9,696 nucleotides of DNA, taken from contig JAGQUI010000074.1 of NCBI GenBank assembly GCA_020438595.1, positions 1-9,696 on the forward strand, in the 5' to 3' direction. Positions 1-6,383 of the stretch are shown here, piece by piece (position 1 is the first letter of the stretch; the number at the start of each line of letters is the position of its first letter). A program made the translations under genes and the position numbers. The notes under the pieces are model-generated. The model was not told where the DNA came from, did not search any database, and worked only from the letters and a program-made list of their open reading frames with translations. The DNA comes from Propionibacteriaceae bacterium (GTDB lineage: Bacteria > Actinomycetota > Actinomycetes > Propionibacteriales > Propionibacteriaceae).

Positions 1-1218
1 CAGGTCACCGGCGACCTGGACGCCACGCCCACCCCGTGGGGAGAGCGGGCGCCGACCCTGAGCGACTCCCTGGCCACCGCAGGCGTCCGCGGTACCGACC
101 TCGGCGTCCGGGTCGACCACGCCGGCCGGAGCTTCCTGCTGTTCGGCGACACCCACTGGACGCGGCCCTGGCTGGGCACCCGCGACGCGGTCGCCGAGGT
201 GCTCCCCGGCGCCGACCTGCCCGTGGTGCGCTTCCACGGCAGCCCGCTGAAGCTGGTCGGTCGTGCGGCGGGCCGGGTCACGATGCGCGAGTACGACGTG
301 CCGCTGGACGGGTTCTCCCACGGCGGCCACCTGTACGTGCTGTTCAGTTCCAACCACTTCCGGGACGGCCGGGTGATGGGGCGCTCGGTGCTCTCCCGCG
401 CGGTCGAAGACGACCCCGCGATCGACCCGGCCGCGCGGCGGCGTCCGCTCCGCTTCACGGTGCTGGGCACGTTCAGCGACCGCCACTTCGTCAACACCTC
501 GGTGCAGCTGCGGCCGGCCGCGGACGTGCCCGGCTGCGGCGGCCCCGGCGAGGTGCTGCTGGTCTGGGGGAGCGGGCCGTACCGTGCGTCCGAACCCCGG
601 CTGGCCCTGCTCGACCAGGCCGCCCTGGCCCGGCTGGACGCCGGCGTCCCGCCCGCGCGGGCCGGCGTCCGCTACTGGGCGGGCGGCGACTGGTCGGACG
701 CCGAGTCGGACGCCGTGCCGTTGTTCGCGCCCGCGGCGCTGGGCGAGCTGTCGGTGCGCTGGGTCGAGGCGGCGGGCTGCTACCTGATGCTGCACGCCTC
801 GGCGCCGGAGGACCCGATCGGCCCCGCGGTGGTGCTCCGCAGCGCTGCCCTGCCGTGGGGGCCGTGGTCGCCGCGCGTCCGCCTGCTCGACTGGATCGCG
901 ACCGGCATGTCCCGCGACCCGCACACCCGGTTCATCAAGGCCGCCCGCGACGGCGACCCGGTGGGCGACCGGATCTTCCGGGCCCAGGCCGGCGGCACCG
1001 GTGCGGCGTACGCCCCCTACCTCTTCGACGCCACCGCCGACGGGGCCGACCTCGTGCTGCGCTACACGTTGTCCACCTGGAACCCCTACCAGGTGGTGCT
1101 GATGCAGCATCGGCTCCCGGTGGACCAAGTTCGGAACCGTCCCCAACCCGGTCCGGACCGAATTGGGGACGGTTCCGAACTCGGTCCACCCGGCTGGACG
1201 CGGCCGTCTACGCTATGA
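1..1218 (+). CDS. DUF4185 domain-containing protein, 5' end outside the window
   Basis: The frame is open from base 1 to a TGA at 1216-1218, giving 405 residues; the true start lies upstream, because coherent sequence precedes the first in-window candidate start near 199. Early residues read GTDLGV...SFLLFGDTHWTRP, the typical opening of DUF4185 proteins, which are predicted beta-propellers related to glycoside-hydrolase-like folds. Later come GFSHGGHLYVLFSSNHF, GRSVLSRA and, near the end, AYAPYLF and LSTWNPYQVVLMQ, all family-like. The biochemical role of the family is not established; carbohydrate binding or hydrolysis is often suspected. After VVLMQHRLPV the reading frame enters a large inverted repeat, so roughly the last 33 residues (Pro, Gly and Arg rich) look like read-through of the repeat rather than conserved protein. 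The stop lies 22 bp before the next gene, so cotranscription is possible. Family assignment is fairly sure; function is unknown. Confidence 0.8.
   Translation, partial: QVTGDLDATPTPWGERAPTLSDSLATAGVRGTDLGVRVDHAGRSFLLFGDTHWTRPWLGTRDAVAEVLPGADLPVVRFHGSPLKLVGRAAGRVTMREYDVPLDGFSHGGHLYVLFSSNHFRDGRVMGRSVLSRAVEDDPAIDPAARRRPLRFTVLGTFSDRHFVNTSVQLRPAADVPGCGGPGEVLLVWGSGPYRASEPRLALLDQAALARLDAGVPPARAGVRYWAGGDWSDAESDAVPLFAPAALGELSVRWVEAAGCYLMLHASAPEDPIGPAVVLRSAALPWGPWSPRVRLLDWIATGMSRDPHTRFIKAARDGDPVGDRIFRAQAGGTGAAYAPYLFDATADGADLVLRYTLSTWNPYQVVLMQHRLPVDQVRNRPQPGPDRIGDGSELGPPGWTRPSTL
1119..1190. repeat. Long inverted repeat (28-bp arms, 16-nt centre)
   Basis: The left arm at 1119-1146 and the right arm at 1163-1190 are reverse complements over 28 bp with a single mismatch (A1127 opposite C1182). 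The inner half of the left arm reads TTCGGAACCGTCCCCAA. The 16-nt centre (1147-1162) contains its own 10-bp palindrome GGTCCGGACC at 1150-1159. The element sits inside the last codons of the DUF4185 gene and ends 28 bp before its stop. No T-run follows it, so it is not a textbook intrinsic terminator, although so strong a hairpin could still stop or stabilise transcripts. Its size and symmetry fit a REP-like or MITE-like mobile palindrome; which one cannot be decided from a single copy. Confidence 0.85.
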
Positions 1219-1227
1219 CGCGCTGAC

Positions 1228-1235
1228 GGAAGGGG
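1228..1235 (+). promoter_or_regulatory. Ribosome binding site for the GT87-like gene
   Basis: GGAAGGGG lies 5 nt before the GTG at 1241 (7 nt counting from GGAAGG). It supports GTG 1241 over GTG 1235, which overlaps the purine run, and over the TTG at 1163, which lies inside the inverted repeat. Confidence 0.55.
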
Positions 1236-1240
1236 TGGGC

Positions 1241-2473
1241 GTGGAACAGCTGCGCGCATGGGTGGTGCGGGCCGGGCTCGCCGCCGTCCCGCTGCTCGCC
1301 GCGCTCTACGTCGGCGCCACCCAGATCGACGGCGGGACGCTGTGGCCGTGGCAGCCCAACATGATCGACCTCGGCGTCTACGCCCGGGTCGGCGGACTGG
1401 TGCTCACCGGCGGCGACATCTTCGACGCGCAGGGCCAGCTGCCGTGGATCTACCCGGGCTTCGCCGCCCTGCTCACGGTGCCGTTCGCGGTGATCCCGTT
1501 CACGCTCGCCGCCGTGGCGTGGCTGGCGCTGTCCACGGCCGCGCTCGCGGCGATCCTGTACCGGCTCGGGATCGGCGGCTGGCGGCTGAGCCTGCTCACC
1601 AGCGCGGCGATCCTGTTCGTGCAGCCGGTCCGCGACACCCTCGGCTTCGGCCAGCTCGGCATCTTCCTGGTCGCGGCCGCTGTGCTCGACTCGATGCCCG
1701 GACGCAGGATCTTCCGCCGCCGGCTGCTCCCCGAGGGCTGGCTGGTCGGCGTCGCGACCGCGGTGAAGCTCACCCCGGCCGTGGTGGCCGCGTACAACTT
1801 CTTCGCCGGACGCCGCAAGGCGGGCCTGGTCGCGTTCGGGGCCTTCGTCGCGGCGACCCTGTTGGGGTTCCTCCTGCTGCCCGCCGCGTCCTGGGAGTAC
1901 TGGCTGAAGCTCGCCTCGGGCGACTCGGGGATGAACTCGGGGATCGTCTATGCCACCAACCAGTCCGTGCTGGGCATGTGGAACCGGCTGACCGGTGAAC
2001 CGAGCCGCGGCGGGCTGGTGCTCAGCGTGCTGGTCGTCGTGCTCGGCGTCGGGGCCGCCGCGCTGATGCACAAGCGGGGGCAGGTGGCCTACGCGCTCTG
2101 CCTGGCCGGCCTGACCAGCCTGCTCGCCTCGCCCATCTCCTGGTCGCACCACTACGTGTGGCTCGTCCCCCTCGGCGTCGTGCTGTGGCAGCAGGCCGAC
2201 CTGCCCGGCTACCTGCGCTGGCCGGGGCTGGCGTACGTGGCCTGGGGCTCGCTCGCCCCGTTCATGTACCTGCCGCGCGGCGACAACATCGAACTCACCT
2301 ACACGCCCTGGCAGCAGTTCGTGGACAACGTCGGCATCGTCGCCGGCGTGCTGCTGCTGGCCGGCTCGGCGGCGACCGCGCTGGGTCCGTGGGGACGCGA
2401 GCGGGCGGCCGCCATGGCCGCGGCGCCCTCCGGCCCGAGCGGCCCGGCGGCGTCCGCCAACCCCGGCCGGTGA
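1241..2473 (+). CDS. GT87/DUF2029-family membrane protein, probable polyprenyl-phosphate-dependent mannosyltransferase-like enzyme
   Basis: This 410-residue, multi-pass membrane protein has hydrophobic stretches over most of residues 7-380 and a short Ala/Pro/Gly tail (about 386-410). Family-like features are MIDLGVY at 41-47, where the Asp occupies the position expected for the catalytic acid of GT-C enzymes after the first membrane helix; GWLVGVATAVKLTPAV at 166-181; NQSVLGMWNRL at 240-250; and SPISWSHHYVW at 297-307. These patterns occur in actinobacterial alpha-1,2-mannosyltransferase relatives such as PimE and Rv2181, which use polyprenyl-phosphate mannose on the outer face of the membrane to build lipoglycans. 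Donor and acceptor here are inferred from family only. GTG 1241 is chosen because of GGAAGGGG just upstream. It lies 22 bp after the DUF4185 gene and 72 bp before the TauE gene, so it may belong to the upstream unit. Confidence 0.8.
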   Translation: MEQLRAWVVRAGLAAVPLLAALYVGATQIDGGTLWPWQPNMIDLGVYARVGGLVLTGGDIFDAQGQLPWIYPGFAALLTVPFAVIPFTLAAVAWLALSTAALAAILYRLGIGGWRLSLLTSAAILFVQPVRDTLGFGQLGIFLVAAAVLDSMPGRRIFRRRLLPEGWLVGVATAVKLTPAVVAAYNFFAGRRKAGLVAFGAFVAATLLGFLLLPAASWEYWLKLASGDSGMNSGIVYATNQSVLGMWNRLTGEPSRGGLVLSVLVVVLGVGAAALMHKRGQVAYALCLAGLTSLLASPISWSHHYVWLVPLGVVLWQQADLPGYLRWPGLAYVAWGSLAPFMYLPRGDNIELTYTPWQQFVDNVGIVAGVLLLAGSAATALGPWGRERAAAMAAAPSGPSGPAASANPGR

Positions 2474-2501
2474 CTGCGGCCCCGCGAACATTCGGTATCC
2501 T
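2471..2501 (+). promoter_or_regulatory. Possible promoter of the tauE-cysC-cysQ-cysD-cysN unit
   Basis: The 72-bp gap before the TauE gene contains TATCCT at 2496-2501, which fits the actinobacterial -10 pattern TANNNT. A weak -35 candidate, TGACTG, lies at 2471-2476 with a long 19-nt spacer. This is the only gap between 2473 and 7633, so a promoter for the five-gene unit is expected here, but the match itself is weak. Confidence 0.25.
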
Positions 2502-2545
2502 GTTCCGACGCCGGAGGCTGGTCGTGGCGCGCGAGAGGTGAGGAT

Positions 2546-3505
2546 TTGGACGCGGGCATTGCCCTCGCAGGGCTGCTGGTCGGCATTGTCGTCGGCCTGA
2601 CCGGCATGGGCGGAGGCGCCCTGATGACGCCGGTGCTCGTCTTCTTCTTCAAGGTGGACGCGCTGACCGCGATCTCCAGCGACGTCGTCAGCAGCCTGTT
2701 CATGAAGCCCGCGGGCGCGATCGTGCACATCGTCCGGAAGACGGCCAACCTGCAGCTCGCCTTCTGGCTGTGCGTCGGTTCGGTGCCGTCGGCCTTCCTC
2801 GGCGCGATGGTGGTCGATCACCTGAAGGTGCTGCCGGGCTTCGAGCAGATCCTGCTCGGCATGCTCGGGGTGGCGCTGCTGCTGGCCGCGTCCGGCCTGA
2901 TCATCCGGGCCTGGTTCCAGATGACCCGCAAGGCCCTGCCCTGGGGCGAGGGCCCCGCGCCGATGAGTTCCGCCGACGTCGAGGTGCGCAAGGTCGCCAC
3001 CGTCCTGCTCGGCGCGCTGGGCGGCGCGATGGTCGGCATGACCTCGGTCGGGGCGGGTTCCCTGATCCTCACCCTGCTGCTGGTGCTCTACCCCACGCTG
3101 AAGCCGTCGCAGCTGGTCGGCACCGACCTGGTCCAGGCGGTGCCGCTGGTGGCGGCCGCGTCGCTGGGCCACCTGATGTTCGGGCAGGTGTCGCTCGGCA
3201 TCACGGGCTCGATGCTGATCGGGGCGATCCCCGGCACCTTCATCGGTGCCCAGATCTCCTCGCGCGCCCCCGGCGGAATCATCCGCCGCGCGCTCGCGAT
3301 CCTGCTGATGGCGTCCGGGCTGAAGCTGCTCGGCGCGTCCACCCCGCTCGTGCTCGGCGCCACCGGCGCGGCCATCGTGGTCGGCCCGGTCGCGTGGGCG
3401 CTGCTCCGCCACAAGTACTCGTGGAGCAAGAACCGCGAACGTGAGCGACAACGAGAGAAACAGGCGACCAGCGAAGCGGACGCGGAGGCAACGAATGACC
3501 CATGA
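2546..3505 (+). CDS. TauE/SafE-family sulfite/sulfur-anion permease
   Basis: This 319-residue integral membrane protein has about eight hydrophobic segments and the two-repeat architecture of the TauE/SafE (DUF81) family. The first half begins with GLTGMGGGALMTPVL (17-31) and the second half repeats the pattern as GMTSVGAGSLILTLL (164-178). A more polar loop lies near residues 123-149, and the tail (about 290-319) is highly charged (RERERQREKQ). Family members move sulfite, sulfoacetate, sulfate or other small anions; direction and substrate cannot be read from sequence. It heads a PAPS-synthesis unit, so sulfate uptake or export of excess sulfite are the natural ideas. The start is TTG 2546, with GAGAGG at 2533-2538 spaced 7 nt. 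It overlaps cysC by 11 nt. The family call is firm; the substrate is an inference. Confidence 0.87.
   Translation: MDAGIALAGLLVGIVVGLTGMGGGALMTPVLVFFFKVDALTAISSDVVSSLFMKPAGAIVHIVRKTANLQLAFWLCVGSVPSAFLGAMVVDHLKVLPGFEQILLGMLGVALLLAASGLIIRAWFQMTRKALPWGEGPAPMSSADVEVRKVATVLLGALGGAMVGMTSVGAGSLILTLLLVLYPTLKPSQLVGTDLVQAVPLVAAASLGHLMFGQVSLGITGSMLIGAIPGTFIGAQISSRAPGGIIRRALAILLMASGLKLLGASTPLVLGATGAAIVVGPVAWALLRHKYSWSKNRERERQREKQATSEADAEATNDP
3484..3488 (+). promoter_or_regulatory. Ribosome binding site deciding the cysC start
   Basis: GGAGG lies 6 nt before ATG 3495, inside the end of the TauE gene. It favours this ATG over GTG 3441, which would add 18 Arg-rich residues and a 65-nt overlap. Confidence 0.7.
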
Positions 3506-4733
3506 CGTCGTCGACTGGGACACCGTGGCCGCGCTGCCCACGGTGACCGCGGAGGCGGGTGACCTCGACCTGGTCGAGCTGGTCCAGCTGGGCCTGGTCG
3601 CGCCCGCCCTGCGGCTCGCCCACGGCGCGCTCGAGGCGCTCGCCGACACCGAAGAGGTGGTGGTGCGCGACGTCGAGGCGACCCCGCTGCTGCTGGGCCG
3701 CCGGCACGCGGGCGAGCTGCACGTCGAGCCGCTGCGCAGGGTGGCGCCGGTGGGCGACATCCCCACCGGCCCCGAACTCGAGGGCAGGGTCGACCTCGCC
3801 GTGATCGTGCGCGCGGAGCCCACCGCGGCCGACCTGGCCCGGGTGGACGCCCTGACCACGCCCCGCAGTCGCGTGCTGTGGATCGCGCTCGCCGGACGCA
3901 CCCGCGCCGGCCGCGGCCTGCTGGCCGCCATCCCCGAGCTGATCGAGGGCCGCGCCCACGGCGAGCACCGGGTCGCCCGGGTGCCGTGGCCGGCGCCGGG
4001 CAGCCGGGGGCTCTTCGAGCGTCCCAACCTGCCCGGGGCGGCGTTCCTGGCCGAGGTGCACGGCGCCCGCCACCACGTCGTGGTCGGCGAGGCCCACCCC
4101 GAGGCGCAGCGGCACGACCGCGGCGGCACCGTGGTGTTCTTCACCGGCCTGTCGGGCTCGGGCAAGTCCACGATCGCGAAGGCGCTGCACGCCGCCCTGG
4201 AGCACCGGACCGACCGCGAGGTGACCCTCCTGGACGGCGACGACGTGCGCCGGATGCTGTCCTCGGGCCTCGGCTTCGACGCCGAGGGCCGGGCGGCGAA
4301 CGTCCGCCGGGTCAGTTGGGTCGCGGCGCTGCTGGCCCGACACGGCGGCATCGCGATCACGGCCCTGATCGCGCCCTTCGCCGACGGCAGGGCGGAGGCG
4401 CGCCGGATGGCCGAGGCGGTCGGGGACTTCGTCGAGGTCTGGGTGTCGACGCCGCTGGAGGAGTGCGAGCGGCGCGACCGCAAGGGCCTCTACGCGCAGG
4501 CCCGGGCCGGCAAGATCCCGAACTTCACCGGCATCGACTCCCCGTACGAGAGCCCCGAGGGCGCCGAGCTCGTGGTCGACACCACCGAGCTCGGCATCGC
4601 CGACGCCGTGCAGGTCGTCCTGCGCGAACTGGAGGCGCGCGCCTTGGCGCGCGGCGCCGAACTGAACCCGACCGCCGCCGGAACGGGCGCCGCGAACCCC
4701 ACCCAGGAGGAACTGGTCACCTATGACATCTGA
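3495..4733 (+). CDS. cysC: Adenylyl-sulfate kinase (APS kinase) with a roughly 210-residue N-terminal extension
   Basis: The enzyme transfers phosphate from ATP to the 3'-OH of APS, giving PAPS. The kinase domain spans about residues 212-380 of 412. It shows Walker A GLSGSGKS (218-225), LDGDDVR (246-252), GLGFDAEGRAANVRR (258-272), ALIAPFADGRAEARRM (290-305) and the APS-kinase signature RDRKGLYAQARAG (327-339) followed by FTGIDSPYE (344-352). Stand-alone CysC proteins are usually around 170-215 residues, so this one is about twice as long. The N-terminal half lacks recognised catalytic motifs. Short stretches such as LDLVELVQLGLVAP (24-37) and EATPLLLGRRHAG (61-73) faintly recall the PUA-like N-terminal domain of Sat-type ATP sulfurylases; this is a tentative resemblance. 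The C-terminal 30 residues are low in complexity. It overlaps the genes on both sides by 11 nt. Kinase assignment is very sure; the extension is unexplained. Confidence 0.93.
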   Translation: MTHDVVDWDTVAALPTVTAEAGDLDLVELVQLGLVAPALRLAHGALEALADTEEVVVRDVEATPLLLGRRHAGELHVEPLRRVAPVGDIPTGPELEGRVDLAVIVRAEPTAADLARVDALTTPRSRVLWIALAGRTRAGRGLLAAIPELIEGRAHGEHRVARVPWPAPGSRGLFERPNLPGAAFLAEVHGARHHVVVGEAHPEAQRHDRGGTVVFFTGLSGSGKSTIAKALHAALEHRTDREVTLLDGDDVRRMLSSGLGFDAEGRAANVRRVSWVAALLARHGGIAITALIAPFADGRAEARRMAEAVGDFVEVWVSTPLEECERRDRKGLYAQARAGKIPNFTGIDSPYESPEGAELVVDTTELGIADAVQVVLRELEARALARGAELNPTAAGTGAANPTQEELVTYDI

Positions 4734-5484
4734 CGCGCAGTTCGCCGCCGACCTCGCCCGGGGCGCGGGCCGGGTCCTGCTCGAACTCAGGGAGCGCGCC
4801 GGGGCCGGCGACGTGTCCGGCTCCGACGGCGACCGGCTCTCCAACGAGTACCTGCTGGCCCGGCTGGCCGCGGAACGTCCCGGCGACGCGGTGCTGTCGG
4901 AGGAGGCGAAGGACGACCCGGTCCGGCTCGACGCCGGGCGGGTCTGGATCATCGACCCCCTCGACGGCACCCGCGAGTTCGCCGAGCGCACCGACGGACA
5001 GTGGCGGACCGACTTCGCCGTCCACGTCGCGCTGTGGCAGCGGGACGCCGGCCTGGTCGTGGGAGCGGTCGCCGAACCCGCCCGCGACCTCGTCTTCACC
5101 ACCGAGCCGGCCCCGGCGCTGCCGCCCCGCACCGACGACCCGCTGCGGCTCGCCGTCAGCCGCAGCCGCCCCCCGGAACTGGTCAACCGGATCGGCGAGG
5201 TGATGCCCGTCGAACTGGTGCCGATGGGTTCGGCGGGGGTGAAGGCGATGGCCGTGCTCACCGGCGAGGTGGACGCCTACGTGCATGGCGGCGGCCAGTA
5301 CGAGTGGGACTCCGCTGCACCCGTGGCGGTGGCCGCAGCGGCGGGGCTGCACACGTCCCGATTGGACGGTTCGCCGCTCGTCTACAACAATTCCAATCCC
5401 TGGCTGCCGGACCTGCTGGTGTGCCGGGAGGAGGACGCGCCGCGCCTGCTGGCCGTCCTCGCCCAGATCGAAGGAGGACGATGA
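4723..5484 (+). CDS. cysQ: 3'(2'),5'-bisphosphate nucleotidase (PAP phosphatase), CysQ family
   Basis: This 253-residue soluble enzyme belongs to the inositol-monophosphatase superfamily. The metal-binding signatures are complete: LSEEAKDD (58-65), WIIDPLDGTREF (75-86) and EWDSAAP (194-200). CysQ hydrolyses PAP, the by-product of sulfotransferases, to AMP, and can also act on PAPS, so it relieves product inhibition and sets PAPS levels. Some actinobacterial homologues also act on inositol phosphates or fructose bisphosphate, but placement between cysC and cysD strongly supports the PAP/PAPS role. ATG 4723 overlaps the end of cysC by 11 nt. GGAGG at 4706-4710 lies 12 nt upstream, a long spacing that fits translational coupling. 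Its stop overlaps the cysD start in an ATGA arrangement. Confidence 0.92.
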   Translation: MTSDAQFAADLARGAGRVLLELRERAGAGDVSGSDGDRLSNEYLLARLAAERPGDAVLSEEAKDDPVRLDAGRVWIIDPLDGTREFAERTDGQWRTDFAVHVALWQRDAGLVVGAVAEPARDLVFTTEPAPALPPRTDDPLRLAVSRSRPPELVNRIGEVMPVELVPMGSAGVKAMAVLTGEVDAYVHGGGQYEWDSAAPVAVAAAAGLHTSRLDGSPLVYNNSNPWLPDLLVCREEDAPRLLAVLAQIEGGR

Positions 5485-6383
5485 GCGGCTACGTGCTGAG
5501 CCAACTCAGGGCGCTGGAGGCCGAGAGCATCCACATCATCCGGGAGGTGGCCGCCGAGATGCAGCGGCCCTGCCTGCTGTTCTCGGGTGGCAAGGACTCG
5601 GTGGTGATGAGCGTGCTCGCCCGCAAGGCATTCGCCCCCGCGCGGATCCCGTTCCCGTTCATGCACGTCGACACGGGCCTGAACTTCCCGGAGGTGATCG
5701 CCTTCCGGGACTGGTGGATGAGCCAGCTCGAGGTGCAGCTCGTGGTCGCGTCCGTACCGGACGCGATCGAGCGCGGCGTCGTGCAGGAGGAGCCGAACGG
5801 CTCCCGGAACCGGATCCAGACCCCGGTGCTGCTCGAGGCGGCCGAGGAGCACCGCTTCGACGCGCTGTTCGGCGGGGCCCGGCGCGACGAGGAGAAGGCC
5901 AGGGCCAAGGAGCGGGTGTTCTCGTTCCGCGACGACTTCGGCCAGTGGGACCCGAAGAACCAGCGTCCGGAGCTGTGGAACCTCTACAACGGCCGCGTGA
6001 ACTCCGGCGAGAGCATCCGGGTCTTCCCGCTGTCGAACTGGACCGAGCTGGACACCTGGGCCTACATCGAGGCCGAGGACATCCCGCTGCCCAACCTGTA
6101 CTACGCGCAGGAGCGGGACGTCGTGAAGCGCGACGGCATGCTGTACGCGGTGAACGAGTTCATCACGCCGAAGGACGGCGAGGAGATCCTGCACAAGCGC
6201 GTGCGCTACCGCACCATGGGCGACGCGAACCTGACCGCGGCGGTCGAGTCCGACGCGGACACCAACGAGAGCATCGTCGCGGAGATCTCCGCCGCCCGGC
6301 TCACCGAGCGCGGCGCCACCCGTGGCGACGACCGGGTCAGCGAGGCAGCCATGGAGGACCGCAAGAAGGAGGGCTACTTCTGA
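5481..6383 (+). CDS. cysD: Sulfate adenylyltransferase subunit 2 (ATP sulfurylase small subunit)
   Basis: CysD catalyses adenylylation of sulfate by ATP to APS, with the GTPase CysN driving the reaction. The 300-residue length is typical. Motifs are the PP-loop SGGKDS (35-40), MHVDTGLNFPE (61-71), FGGARRDEEKARAKE (130-144), RVFPLSNWTELDTWAYI (180-196) and the conserved end MEDRKKEGYF (291-300). ATG 5481 is chosen because the protein then begins MSGYVLSQLRALEAE, as in homologues. AAGGAGG at 5471-5477 is only 3 nt away, and the ATGA overlap with the cysQ stop suggests re-initiation. An in-frame GTG at 5493 would have looser spacing and would trim the conserved start. It forms a heterodimer with the product of the next gene, which starts on the last base of its stop codon. 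Confidence 0.96.
   Translation: MSGYVLSQLRALEAESIHIIREVAAEMQRPCLLFSGGKDSVVMSVLARKAFAPARIPFPFMHVDTGLNFPEVIAFRDWWMSQLEVQLVVASVPDAIERGVVQEEPNGSRNRIQTPVLLEAAEEHRFDALFGGARRDEEKARAKERVFSFRDDFGQWDPKNQRPELWNLYNGRVNSGESIRVFPLSNWTELDTWAYIEAEDIPLPNLYYAQERDVVKRDGMLYAVNEFITPKDGEEILHKRVRYRTMGDANLTAAVESDADTNESIVAEISAARLTERGATRGDDRVSEAAMEDRKKEGYF

Noticed and set aside
36..1226. Plus-strand 396-codon frame over the DUF4185 region
   Set aside because: Its product is an Arg/Pro/Gly-rich string; the overlapping frame 1 gives coherent DUF4185 motifs and is open from base 1.
1163..1240. Upstream TTG (1163) or GTG (1235) starts for the GT87-like gene
   Set aside because: TTG 1163 lies in the right arm of the inverted repeat and has no ribosome binding site; GTG 1235 overlaps the purine run. 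GTG 1241 is well spaced.
3441..3494. GTG 3441 as the cysC start
   Set aside because: It would add 18 Arg-rich residues encoded by the TauE tail and has no better ribosome binding site, whereas GGAGG sits 6 nt before ATG 3495.
1208..4483. Minus-strand open frame of 1091 codons
   Set aside because: It lies antisense to the GT87, TauE and cysC genes, is very rich in Arg, Gly, Gln and Glu with no recognisable domain, and crosses several gene boundaries. It is a shadow of GC-rich third codon positions.
3279..5261. Minus-strand open frame of 660 codons
   Set aside because: It is antisense to tauE, cysC and cysQ, which have clear motifs in their own frames. Its composition is low complexity and no family motif is seen.
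5001..5480. N-terminal extension of cysD upstream of ATG 5481
   Set aside because: The translation is Arg/Gly-rich, out of frame within cysQ, and known CysD proteins begin at about the ATG 5481 position.
5285..6382. N-terminal extension of cysN upstream of ATG 6383
   Set aside because: The upstream frame is a shadow of cysQ and cysD; the GTPase fold begins within a few residues of ATG 6383 and a good ribosome binding site precedes it.
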